Assembly: GCA_964496575.1 (NCBI GenBank) | Contig: CAZCAC010000020.1 | Span: 30,381-94,380, forward strand | Source: CAZCAC01 sp964496575 | GTDB taxonomy: Bacteria > Planctomycetota > UBA1135 > GCA-002686595 | Direction of reading: 5' to 3' | DNA: 64,000 nucleotides | Shown: positions 16,374-26,641 of the stretch, in pieces | Layout of the letters: every line of letters starts with the position of its first letter | Position numbering within the stretch: the first letter of the stretch is position 1 | The notes under the pieces: generated by a model | Databases searched by the model: none | Told to the model about the DNA's origin: nothing | The model's input: only the letters and a program-made list of their open reading frames with translations | Translations under genes and position numbers: made by a program

Positions 16374-17147
16374 TCAGCCCACGCGGCGCTTCGGGATCTC
16401 GGGCTCACCCGTGTCCATCGCCGCGGCGATGCGGGCGCGGATCCGCCGGCGCGCGCGGAACATGATCATCTTCATGTTCGACATCCCCACGTTCAGCTCC
16501 TCGCACGCCTGCTGGTAGGTGAGCCCCTCCACCTCGATCAGCTGCAGGGCGAGGCGGTCACGCGGCGAGAGGGTCTCCCAGGCCGAGGCGTAGTGCAGGA
16601 GCAGGAGCGCCCAGGCGCGCATCAGCGACCGTCGCTCCTCCTTGATCGAGGCGCAGCCCTGAGGGCCCCGGCTCCGGTCGGCGGGCTCGGCGAGCCCCTC
16701 CGGCAGCGCCTGGAGCGAGGGGCTCGACTGCCGCGACGCCTGGCGGCGGATGACGTTGCGGCTGATCGCCTGCATCCACGCCTTGAAGGAACGGGGGTGC
16801 TCGTCGCGGAAGCTGGCGGCGTAGCGGTAGACGTTGACGAAGGCGTCCTGACACACCTCGTTCGGGTCCAGGCGCGCGCCCATGCCGCGCAGGCCGCGAA
16901 GCACGCTCTGCAGCACCGCCGGCCGGGAGTACTCGTACAGCGCCTCGAACTCCTCCTCGCCGCGCCGATCGCGGAAGAGAGCCATCAGGGCGGTCTCCAT
17001 CCGCGCCTGGTAGGTCTCGCGGGTCTCGCCGTCCCGGGGGGAGAGCAACACCCCCCGCCGTCGGAGGGAGCGCAGGACCCGGGGACTCTCGGGGAGGTGA
17101 CGCGCTCCTTCGGGAAGCGCCTGTTCGAGCGGTATGAGGGACTTCAC
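16374..17147 (-). CDS. ECF-like RNA polymerase sigma factor
   Basis: 257 aa from the GTG at 17147, which has GAGG six bases upstream; the open frame reaches 17 codons further. Sigma region 2 is EEEFEALYEYSRPAVLQSVL through NEVCQDAFVNVYRYAASFRD and FKAWMQAISRNVIRRQAS. Region 4 with the helix-turn-helix is LSPRDRLALQLIEVEGLTYQ followed by QACEELNVGMSNMKMIMFRA. The N-terminal extension of about 60 residues is unusual for a minimal ECF sigma. No anti-sigma factor gene is adjacent. It is divergent from the CorC/HlyC-like gene with a 295-bp intergenic region that holds inverted repeats. Confidence 0.85.
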   Translation of the reverse strand: MKSLIPLEQALPEGARHLPESPRVLRSLRRRGVLLSPRDGETRETYQARMETALMALFRDRRGEEEFEALYEYSRPAVLQSVLRGLRGMGARLDPNEVCQDAFVNVYRYAASFRDEHPRSFKAWMQAISRNVIRRQASRQSSPSLQALPEGLAEPADRSRGPQGCASIKEERRSLMRAWALLLLHYASAWETLSPRDRLALQLIEVEGLTYQQACEELNVGMSNMKMIMFRARRRIRARIAAAMDTGEPEIPKRRVG

Positions 17148-17201
17148 GCAGCACCTCGGAGCACGGGGCGTGCCACCGCCCCCGCACTTCCCGAACACTG
17201 C

Positions 17202-17236
17202 CGTAACAGACTTCGAGAAAGGAGGTTACGAACCTC
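17202..17236. promoter_or_regulatory. Inverted repeats upstream of the sigma factor gene
   Basis: CGTAAC (17202-17207) and GTTACG (17225-17230) face each other across 17 bases, and GAGGTT-ACG-AACCTC (17222-17236) forms a second, tighter inverted repeat. A third CGTAAC occurs at 17293-17298. These could be sites for a regulator of the sigma factor gene; no -10/-35 pair is clear. Confidence 0.3.
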
Positions 17237-17442
17237 GAGGCCAGGCCGGGGTCCCTCCCGGGCCTCTCCGGAGTCCGGCGTTGTTTCGAACTCGTAACCC
17301 CTTTCCCCCCGCTGACCCCGCCCGAGGTCAACCGGGGGAGAGGGTCTCACGAGGGCGGAAGAGTGAGAAACAGGAATCGGCGCGGCCCGGTCGATAGAAT
17401 CTTCGCCCCCCACGACGAGGCACCCCCCCGAACCATCCTTCC

Positions 17443-18768
17443 GTGATCCTGAGCCCACCTCCCGTGGACCCCCCGGGTCCCCCTCCACCTGCGTTCCTGA
17501 CCGAGAGCTCACAAGCCCTGCCCTGGGCGGCCCTCGCCCTGGTCCTCGCTTTCGGTTTCGCCCTCCTGCGCGCGTCGATGCTCTTCTCGCGCACCGCGCG
17601 ACTGGTCTCCCTGGCCAAGGAGCCCCGGGTCCGCGAACGGTTCGAGGCACTCCTGGAGAAGATCGAGACGCTCTCGATCAGCGCGGGGGTGCTGAAGGTC
17701 ACCGGCGAGCTGATCTTCATGGCCTTCCTCCTCGCCGCTCTCTCCGAGGAAAGCGGGGTCGGGGGCCGCCCCCTGGCCCTGGCGGTGGTGATCGCGGTTC
17801 CGGTTCTCCTCCTGTTCACCGAGACGCTGCCGAACGCGCTGGCGCGCCGGCACGGCGACTGGATCCTCCTGCGGTTCCTGCCGATCTTCAACCGCGTGCA
17901 GCTCCCGCTGCAGTTCATCGTGGTCGTCCTCGAGGTGATCCGCAAGGCGATCCGGCGCATGGCCGGGGTCCCCGAGAACGTCGCCGAGACGCGCGAGATC
18001 GTCGAGGGCTTCCGCGAGGTGATCGAGGACACCGCGCGGCGGGGAGACCTCGACGAGACCGAGCGGGAACTGCTCGAGAACGTGATGGAGTTCAGCGACG
18101 TCGATGTCGCCGAGATCATGACCCCGCGCACGGAGATCCACGGAGCGGACGTCGAGGACGGCCTCCAGGCGGTGATCCGACTCGCCGCGGAGGAGGGACA
18201 CTCGCGCATCCCCGTCTTCGAGGAGAACCTCGACAACGTGATCGGCTACGCCTCCGCTCGCGGCATCGTGCAGCTGCTCTCCGAGGGCCGCCTCGACGGC
18301 GCGGAGGTCCGCGACCACCTGCGCCCCGCGTACTTCGTCCCCGAGACCAAGCTCGTCTCCGAGCTCCTCGCCGAGTTCCGACAGGAGCAGCGCAAGATGG
18401 CGATCGTGCTCGACGAGTACGGCGGCACCGCGGGGATGATCACGCTCGGCGACATCCTCGGCGAGATCGTCGGGGACATCGGCGACGAGTTCGACGTTCA
18501 GGATCCCGAACCGGTGCGCTTCCTCTCGCCGGGCGTGGCCGAGGTCGACGCGCGCCTGCGCATCGCCGAGGTCAACGAGGCCCTGGAGCTGGAGCTTCCC
18601 GAGGAGGAGGACTTCGAGACGCTCGGCGGCTTCGTCCTCTCCGAGCTCGGGCACCTGCCCCGCCCCAAGGAGAGCTTCACCCACGGTGAGGTCTTCTACC
18701 AGGTCACCGAGGCGAGTGACCGGCGGGTGATCAGCGTCCGGGTGAAGCGTCGGCAGGCCGAGGGCTGA
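17443..18768 (+). CDS. CorC/HlyC-type CBS-domain membrane protein (CNNM/DUF21 family)
   Basis: 441 aa beginning at a GTG. An N-terminal membrane domain with about four hydrophobic segments (to about residue 175) resembles DUF21. It is followed by two CBS domains (EIMTPRTEIHGADVEDG; VSELLAEFRQEQRKMAIVLD) and the C-terminal CorC_HlyC domain (DPEPVRFLSPGVAEVDARL). The EYGGTAGMITLGDILGEIVG block is a strong signature. Members of this family take part in magnesium or cobalt homeostasis; the old name hemolysin C is not informative. It is transcribed alone, divergent from the sigma factor. Confidence 0.9.
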   Translation: MILSPPPVDPPGPPPPAFLTESSQALPWAALALVLAFGFALLRASMLFSRTARLVSLAKEPRVRERFEALLEKIETLSISAGVLKVTGELIFMAFLLAALSEESGVGGRPLALAVVIAVPVLLLFTETLPNALARRHGDWILLRFLPIFNRVQLPLQFIVVVLEVIRKAIRRMAGVPENVAETREIVEGFREVIEDTARRGDLDETERELLENVMEFSDVDVAEIMTPRTEIHGADVEDGLQAVIRLAAEEGHSRIPVFEENLDNVIGYASARGIVQLLSEGRLDGAEVRDHLRPAYFVPETKLVSELLAEFRQEQRKMAIVLDEYGGTAGMITLGDILGEIVGDIGDEFDVQDPEPVRFLSPGVAEVDARLRIAEVNEALELELPEEEDFETLGGFVLSELGHLPRPKESFTHGEVFYQVTEASDRRVISVRVKRRQAEG

Positions 18769-18807
18769 TCGAGGGACGTCCGCGGCCACGGCCCCCCACC
18801 GCGCGCA

Positions 18808-19056
18808 TCACTCCTCGTCCAGGACGAGGGCGATCGTCTCCAGATCCAGTCCCCAGTTCTGGCCGAGCCGGACGATCGCGGCGACGCGGTCCAGCTCGAC
18901 GGCCGCGATGCAGAGCCTCGTCTCGGTGACGACGCCGCCGAGCAAGCCGATCTCGCAGACCTCGCGCAGCCAGACGGTGCGGACCTGGTAGAGCTCCGCC
19001 ACGGTCTCCACGGTGAGGTAGAGCTCCCCTTCGATGTAGACGCGCCCCTCGCTCAC
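18808..19056 (-). CDS. CbpM-like chaperone modulator
   Basis: 82 aa resembling the MerR-like CbpM family: LTVETVAELYQVRTVWLREV is a helix-turn-helix-like start, and the C-terminus is mostly helical (LDRVAAIVRLGQNWGLDLET). CbpM binds the J-domain of CbpA and inhibits its co-chaperone and DNA-binding activity. The ATG overlaps the stop of the upstream DnaJ-like gene by four bases, the standard cbpA-cbpM order. Confidence 0.78.
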   Translation of the reverse strand: MSEGRVYIEGELYLTVETVAELYQVRTVWLREVCEIGLLGGVVTETRLCIAAVELDRVAAIVRLGQNWGLDLETIALVLDEE

Positions 19057-20081
19057 GGCCGACCCTCCTCGCGCGCACCGCCCCGGACCGGCTCGGAGCC
19101 GGCGGACCCCGCCTCCACCAGGAGCTCCTTCTGCTTCTCGGTCAGCGCTCCGGGCAGGTCGAGCTCGATCACCACGTGACAGTCGCCGTACCCCCCGCGA
19201 CCGTCGTCGAGCCCCTGCCCGCGCAGCCGCAGGCGCTTGCCGCCTCGCGTGTCCGGCGGAACGATCACCGTCACCACGCCGCGCGCCGTGCGCACGTCCA
19301 CGCGCGCGCCGCGGATCGCCTCCCAGGGGGCCAGCGGGACCCGCGCCTCGAGCGTCGCTCCGTCCCGGCGATAGACCGCGTCGTCGGCCAGCCGGAGGAC
19401 GAGCAGGAGGTCGCCGCGGTCGCCGCCCGCGCCCGGGTCGCCGAGTCCCTTCAGGCGCAGCTTCAGACCGTCACGCACCCTTTCGGGGATGCTCAGCTCG
19501 ACCGTCCGTCGCTCCTGCACCTCGCCGATGCCGGCGCAGGTCGGACAGACGTGCCGCTCGAGGAACCCGGTGCCGCCGCAGGTCGGGCAGCTCGTTCGCG
19601 TCGGCACCTCGAAGCTGCGCTTCCCGCCCCGGATCGCATCCCCGATCGGCAGGGAGAGCTCCGCGCGCACGTCGGCGCCGCGGTGCGCGTAGCGCGGGTG
19701 GGCTCGGGGGCCGCCACCGAAGTCCCGGTGCACATCGCCGCCGAACATCTCCTGGAAGAAGTCGGAGAAGCCCCCCGTGCCGCCGAAGGCCGCCTCGAAC
19801 TCCTCGCGGGTCATGGTCCGCTGCCCCGGCGGCGGCTCGAACTCCTGGCCGTGCTCCCAGTTCTCGCCGAAGCGGTCGTACTTCTTCCGCTTCTCCGGAT
19901 CGGAGAGCACCTCGTAGGCCTCGCTGATCCGCTTGAACCGCACCTCGGCGCCGCTCTTCTCGTCCCCCTGATGGCGGTCGGGGTGCCACTTCAACGCCAG
20001 CTGGCGGTAGGTCTTCTTGATCGCGTCCTCGGAGGCGTCGCGGGGCACGCCCAGGACCTCGTAGTAGTCCTGGAACTTCAA
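19053..20081 (-). CDS. DnaJ/CbpA-like Hsp40 co-chaperone with a shortened zinc finger
   Basis: 342 aa. J-domain at residues 4-70 with the HPD tripeptide (LKWHPDRHQGDEK) that stimulates DnaK. A Gly/Phe-rich linker follows (AFGGTGGFSDFFQEMFGG). Only two C-x-x-C motifs (SCPTCGGTGF and HVCPTCAGIGEV) remain instead of the four of true DnaJ, so the domain is intermediate between DnaJ and CbpA. C-terminal substrate-binding sandwich: GLKLRLKGLGDPGAGGDRGD and LRLRGQGLDDGRGGYGD. Paired with a CbpM homologue, it is probably a stress co-chaperone. Confidence 0.9.
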   Translation of the reverse strand: MKFQDYYEVLGVPRDASEDAIKKTYRQLALKWHPDRHQGDEKSGAEVRFKRISEAYEVLSDPEKRKKYDRFGENWEHGQEFEPPPGQRTMTREEFEAAFGGTGGFSDFFQEMFGGDVHRDFGGGPRAHPRYAHRGADVRAELSLPIGDAIRGGKRSFEVPTRTSCPTCGGTGFLERHVCPTCAGIGEVQERRTVELSIPERVRDGLKLRLKGLGDPGAGGDRGDLLLVLRLADDAVYRRDGATLEARVPLAPWEAIRGARVDVRTARGVVTVIVPPDTRGGKRLRLRGQGLDDGRGGYGDCHVVIELDLPGALTEKQKELLVEAGSAGSEPVRGGAREEGRP

Positions 20082-20275
20082 CGAACGGGGGGCCGGGAGG
20101 GAGCTTTCATTCGAGCCGGGTCCAGCGGATGGCGGCTCATTCTAATCAACCGAGCAGGAGATGCACGGGTCGCGGAGCGGGCCGGGACGGCGAGGTTCTC
20201 GAAGAAGATCCTGCCGGGGGAAGCCGAATGGACCCGGCGGTGGTATCAATGCCGCCGCGCCCTCCCCCGCCCGGA

Positions 20276-21103
20276 ATGACCTCCGCGAAGACCCGACGCG
20301 ACCGCGCCGTCCTCGTGCGGCGCCACCCCTTCTCCGAGACCTCGCTGGTGGTTCACGCGATCACCCGCGAGCACGGCAGGGTGCACCTGCTCGCCCGGGG
20401 CGCGTACCGACCGAGGTCGTCCTTCTACTGCGTACTCGACTTCCTCCACGAGCTGGAGCTGGAGTGGAGCCCCTCCCCCACGCGAGAGCTCCTGAACCTG
20501 CGGCGCGCGGAGCTCACCCGGCGGCGGCGGCGCGTCACCGACGACCTCGAGCGCTTCCGGGCGGGAATCTCGATGCTGGAGCTCGCCGACCTCGGAGCCC
20601 GGCCGGGGCAAGGGGACCCCGAGCTCTACGACGTGCTCGGGAGCGCCCTCGATCGGCTGGACGAGGGGCGCGAGAGCCCCGACCTGGTGCGGATCGGTTT
20701 CGAGCTCGGGTTCCTCCGCCAGCACGGCCTCTCCCCCGCGCTGATCCGCTGCGCGGCCTGCGGCGGCCCGGCGCCCCCGGCGCGGGGATCCCCGCCGCGC
20801 GCCTGGTTCTCCGCGGGCGCCGGGGGCCGCCTCTGCGGCCGCTGCGCGGGCGAGGCGCGCCAGAGCGGCCGGCGCGTGGGAACCTTGCCCTTGGATGTTC
20901 TGGTGACCGCGGACAAGATGTCCCGTCCCGAGGAGCCGGAGGCGGCCCCACCCGAGATCGATCCGCGGCGTCTGATCCGGGTGCGCGACTTCGTCGAGCG
21001 CTTCCTCGATTACCATCTCGAGACCCGGCCGAGGTCCCACCGCGAGTTCCTGGCCGTCCCCAACCGCAACGCCCCCGACTCCCTCGCCGAGAAGAGCCCC
21101 TGA
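20276..21103 (+). CDS. recO: DNA repair protein RecO
   Basis: 275 aa. It has the N-terminal OB-fold (RRDRAVLVRRHPFSETSLVV, HGRVHLLARGAYRPRSSF) and a helical C-terminal domain with a four-Cys zinc site (CAACGG and CGRC). RecO works with RecF and RecR in RecA loading onto SSB-coated gaps and in strand annealing. The ATG at 20276 matches known RecO N-termini; the open frame upstream is spurious. It is divergent from cbpA and overlaps the next gene by one base (TGATG), so translation is probably coupled. Confidence 0.87.
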   Translation: MTSAKTRRDRAVLVRRHPFSETSLVVHAITREHGRVHLLARGAYRPRSSFYCVLDFLHELELEWSPSPTRELLNLRRAELTRRRRRVTDDLERFRAGISMLELADLGARPGQGDPELYDVLGSALDRLDEGRESPDLVRIGFELGFLRQHGLSPALIRCAACGGPAPPARGSPPRAWFSAGAGGRLCGRCAGEARQSGRRVGTLPLDVLVTADKMSRPEEPEAAPPEIDPRRLIRVRDFVERFLDYHLETRPRSHREFLAVPNRNAPDSLAEKSP

Positions 21104-22182
21104 TGCCCCACCAGAAGACTTTCGAGATCCTCGGCGCGGGATCGCTCCTCCTCCTGGCCCTCGTCTCCGGATGCAGCTCGAGCAAGCTGAGCCGGACCGC
21201 CGGGGTCCCGGAGGAGATCACCGTGGAGGAGGTCCCCGGAGCGATCGAGAAGGCGAAGACCGCCCTCGCGGAGGGCAGGTCCCAGGAGGCTCTCGACTGG
21301 ATGCGCGCCGCCAGCGAGCTGCGCTACATCCCCCCCGATCAGCGGGTCGAGGTGCAGCAGCTGCTGGAGATCTCGGCGGACCGGATGATCGGCGAGCTGG
21401 GCGAGGAGGACGACGACCCCGAGGTCCTGGCGGACATCCTCGACCTCGACCTCCCGCGGCAGATCGCCGTGACCGGCGCGATCCGGGCCGCGGGGATGAT
21501 GAACCGCCGCGAGGACTACGAGGAGGCCTACGAGCTGATCCGAAAGGTCGACCGCCTCTTCCCGACCCACCACATGCGCGTCGAGGCGGGGCGCATCCTG
21601 GTCGAGGCGGGGCTCTCCCTCTCGTACGACGACTCGGGGTGGTTCCTCGACGACCCGCGCGACGACGCGCTGGCCGCGCTGGAGTACGCCAGCGTCCACT
21701 ACCCCACCGCCTCCGATGGCGACAAGGTGCTGCGGCGGCTGGCGGAGATGTACGAGGAGGACCAGAAGTGGCACCTGGCGATCGCTCGCCACGAGGAGCT
21801 CGTCCAGGGGTACCCCGAGAGCCCGCTGGTCCCCTACAGCCTGGCCCGGATCCCGCACCTCAAGCTGGAGAGCATCGAGAGCCCCGAGTACGACCGCAAC
21901 GCGCTGATCGACGCGCGGAAGGAGCTCGAGGACTGGCTGCGCGACTACCCGGGTCACGAGATGACCGATCAGGTCCGCTACGACCTCGACGACGCCCTGG
22001 TGCGACTGTGCATCAGCGACCTGGAGACCGCCCGCTTCTACGCGAGAATCGACAACCTGGTCGGCGCCTACTACCACGCCCGGCGCGCGCTCGAGGAGGC
22101 GCTCGCCGCGGGGGACGAGGAGCGCGCCGAGAGCGCCCGGGAGCTCGTGGAGGAGAACCGCCCCGCCGAGGAGGTCCCTTGA
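21103..22182 (+). CDS. BamD-like TPR outer-membrane lipoprotein
   Basis: 359 aa. The lipobox LVSGC places the lipidated Cys at residue 24. Helical repeat units follow: VPGAIEKAKTALAEGRSQEA, EDYEEAYELIRKVDRLFPTH, DDALAALEYASVHYPTASDG, KWHLAIARHEELVQGYPESP. The last two fit the BamD pattern of TPRs with 'YP.S' ends. Either a BamD homologue of the beta-barrel assembly machine or a YbgF/BamD-like lipoprotein. It lies between recO and an LptE-like gene with overlapping ends, so the three form an operon. Confidence 0.72.
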   Translation: MPHQKTFEILGAGSLLLLALVSGCSSSKLSRTAGVPEEITVEEVPGAIEKAKTALAEGRSQEALDWMRAASELRYIPPDQRVEVQQLLEISADRMIGELGEEDDDPEVLADILDLDLPRQIAVTGAIRAAGMMNRREDYEEAYELIRKVDRLFPTHHMRVEAGRILVEAGLSLSYDDSGWFLDDPRDDALAALEYASVHYPTASDGDKVLRRLAEMYEEDQKWHLAIARHEELVQGYPESPLVPYSLARIPHLKLESIESPEYDRNALIDARKELEDWLRDYPGHEMTDQVRYDLDDALVRLCISDLETARFYARIDNLVGAYYHARRALEEALAAGDEERAESARELVEENRPAEEVP

Positions 22183-22772
22183 GCTTCCCGTCCCTTCGAC
22201 TGCGCGTCATCGCCACGCTCCTCGCCGGCCTGATGGCGGGGTGCGGCTACTCGAGCGGCGTGCGCCTGCCGGAGGGGCACGAGACGGTGGCCGTGGAGTA
22301 CTTCGGCAACGACAGCCCCGATCCCGACCTCGAGCGCAGCATCCACCTCCGCCTCTCCGACCAGGTGGCCCGGATGGTCAACGCGCCGCTCGTCGCCCCT
22401 CAGCACGCCGATCTCGTCATCCAGGGCCGGATCATCGACTACCGCCGCCTCTTCGGGATCATCGGGGGCTCCAACAACCTCCTGGAGAGCGGCGTGCAGG
22501 TGTATCTCGAGGCCTGGCTCTACGACCCGCACCGGGGGATCCGGCTCGGACGCCGGATCCGTCTGAATCGGGAGATCCGCTACATGGTGCGGGTCCGCGG
22601 CGACGAGCCCGAGGCGCTGGAGATCGCCCTCGAGACGGTCACCCAGGAACTGGTGCTGGACCTCTTCAACCAGGAGGCCTATGAACCCGAGGAGCTCGAT
22701 GAGATCCGCGAGGATTCCGAGGTGCCCGAGGACCGGGACCGCCTGGATTCCCCCGGGGGAATCGGTCTCTGA
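22179..22772 (+). CDS. LptE-like lipoprotein (LPS transport)
   Basis: 197 aa with lipobox LMAGC at Cys22 and then GYSSGVRLPEGHETVAVEYF, the LptE/RlpB-type beginning. The core ALEIALETVTQELVLDLFNQ fits the C-terminal helix of the LptE-assembly family. LptE plugs the LptD barrel that inserts lipopolysaccharide into the outer leaflet. The start is a TTG overlapping the TGA of the preceding gene (TTGA), with GAGGAGG just upstream; no ATG or GTG would leave a full signal peptide. Followed by a 226-bp gap before ftsH. Confidence 0.75.
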   Translation: MSFPSLRLRVIATLLAGLMAGCGYSSGVRLPEGHETVAVEYFGNDSPDPDLERSIHLRLSDQVARMVNAPLVAPQHADLVIQGRIIDYRRLFGIIGGSNNLLESGVQVYLEAWLYDPHRGIRLGRRIRLNREIRYMVRVRGDEPEALEIALETVTQELVLDLFNQEAYEPEELDEIREDSEVPEDRDRLDSPGGIGL

Positions 22773-22998
22773 GGCGCCCCCACCCCGTATTCGAGGGTCC
22801 GGGGGGGCGAATGGGCCCCGAACAGGACGTTTCGGGGTCGGAAGTTGATCTAATGGCCCCCGAGCCGCGTAATCCATGACCTCACCCGAGACCGCACCGG
22901 CGTCTCGAGTCGCCGCGAACCCGCACCAATTCCGGTCCAGGCCGTCTCGAGTTCACTGCGTGGTGCAGCGAGATCGTCTCGTTGTCGATAGCTGAAGC
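22773..22998. other. Intergenic region upstream of ftsH
   Basis: 226 bp holding the presumed ftsH promoter. I see no convincing -35/-10 pair, tRNA or conserved RNA. A short GC-rich inverted stretch near 22800-22845 may terminate the recO operon. Confidence 0.3.
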
Positions 22999-25362
<2,364 letters not shown>

Positions 25363-25368
25363 CCGGCG

Positions 25369-26484
25369 GTGGACCGGAAGGTCGAGCTCCGTTTCGGACC
25401 GCCGGCGCTGGCGCTGGGAGCCCGATCCCTGCCCGCGCCCCCGAGCCTTGCTCGCTTCGCCACGAGAGCGGACGCACGAGAAGTCGCCGGAACGCTCCGC
25501 GCCGCGGTTCCCTCCGCGACGGTGGAGGCGGAGGGCTCGCCCCACCTGTGCTGCTCCCTCGAGGAGCTCTGCGCGGCCGCGGCCGAGGCGCACGAGACCG
25601 CGGCTCTCCTCCACGCCGCGTGGGAGGGCTGCGCCGCCGCTCCCGGAGCGCCGAGGCTGATGGGCGTGGTCAACACGACCCCCGACTCCTTCTCCGACGG
25701 CGGCCTCTACCTCGAGCCGGAGCGCGCCACCCGGCACGGCCTCGCGCTCGCCGCGCAGGGCGCCGACTGGATCGACGTCGGCGGGGAATCGACGCGCCCC
25801 GGAGCGGAGGCGGTGAGTCCGGAGGAGGAGCTGGAGCGCGTCCTGCCCGTCATCGAGGGGCTCGAGGCCGCCGGACTCGAGCAGCTCTCGATCGACACCC
25901 GGCACGCCTCCGTCGCCCGCGCCGCGCTCGACGCGGGGGCGACGATGGTGAACGACGTGGGCGCGGGGCTCGACGACGAGGAGCTGCTGCCGCTGGTGGC
26001 CGAGAGGCGCTGCCGCTACGTCCTGATGCACCGCCAGGGGGACCCCGCCGACATGCAGCGCACGCCCCGCTACGCCGACCCGGTCGGGGAGGTGCAGGAG
26101 TTCCTCCGGGAGCGCGTCGCCGCCTGCCTGGCGGCGGGCATCTCCGCCGAGGCGATCCTGCTCGACCCCGGCATCGGCTTCGGCAAGCGACTCGAGCACA
26201 ACCTCGCGCTGCTGCGCCGGCTGGGCGAGCTGCGCTCCCTCGGCCTGCCGCTCCTGGTCGGCGTCTCGCGCAAGTCCTTCATCGCCCACGTCACCGGCCG
26301 GCAGGCGGAGAGCGACTGGCGACGAGCCGCGACCACCGACGATCCCGGGGCGCGGATCGGCGGCACGGCGGCGGCGCTGACCTTTTGCGTGCAGGGCGGT
26401 GCCGAACTGCTTAGGGTGCACGACGTGGCGGTGATGGCCGAGGCCGTGGCCGTCGCCCGAGCGTTGCACGAGACGTCCGACTGA
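25369..26484 (+). CDS. folP: Dihydropteroate synthase
   Basis: 371 aa from a GTG six bases after ftsH. From about residue 97 it is the standard TIM-barrel: LMGVVNTTPDSFSDGGLY, DWIDVGGESTRPGAEAV, IDTRHASVARAALDAGATMV, NDVGAG, ILLDPGIGFGKRLEHN and VGVSRKSFI. It condenses p-aminobenzoate with dihydropterin pyrophosphate in folate synthesis. The first about 95 residues form an extension not found in E. coli FolP, with an Ala/Leu-rich composition; its role is unknown, and similar extensions occur in other phyla. Confidence 0.96.
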   Translation: MDRKVELRFGPPALALGARSLPAPPSLARFATRADAREVAGTLRAAVPSATVEAEGSPHLCCSLEELCAAAAEAHETAALLHAAWEGCAAAPGAPRLMGVVNTTPDSFSDGGLYLEPERATRHGLALAAQGADWIDVGGESTRPGAEAVSPEEELERVLPVIEGLEAAGLEQLSIDTRHASVARAALDAGATMVNDVGAGLDDEELLPLVAERRCRYVLMHRQGDPADMQRTPRYADPVGEVQEFLRERVAACLAAGISAEAILLDPGIGFGKRLEHNLALLRRLGELRSLGLPLLVGVSRKSFIAHVTGRQAESDWRRAATTDDPGARIGGTAAALTFCVQGGAELLRVHDVAVMAEAVAVARALHETSD

Positions 26485-26502
26485 TCTCCCCTCGAACGAC
26501 CG

Positions 26503-26635
26503 AGCGCGGGCTGACGCCCGCCACCCGACTGGTCAACAGACCGTTCCGATCACGATTCTCGAGAGCTTCGATGCCCTCCCTAGCCTGCCCATGCCTGCTC
26601 TCTGCGCGCAGCGCGCAGAAACCGACTCCGAATAG
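26503..26635 (+). repeat. Repeated leader element, copy B (upstream of cdaA-ybbR)
   Basis: Plus orientation. A GCGGGC-TGAC-GCCCGC hairpin (26506-26521), CGACTGGTCA, then AACAGACCGTTCCGATCACG and ATTCTCGAGAGCTTCGATGC, and finally the TCTGCGCGC-A-GCGCGCAGA hairpin (26601-26619) followed by AACCGACTCCGAATAG. The GTG of the diadenylate cyclase gene begins six bases after this end. In copy A the first two blocks are in the opposite order. Confidence 0.85.
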
Positions 26636-26641
26636 CCCACC

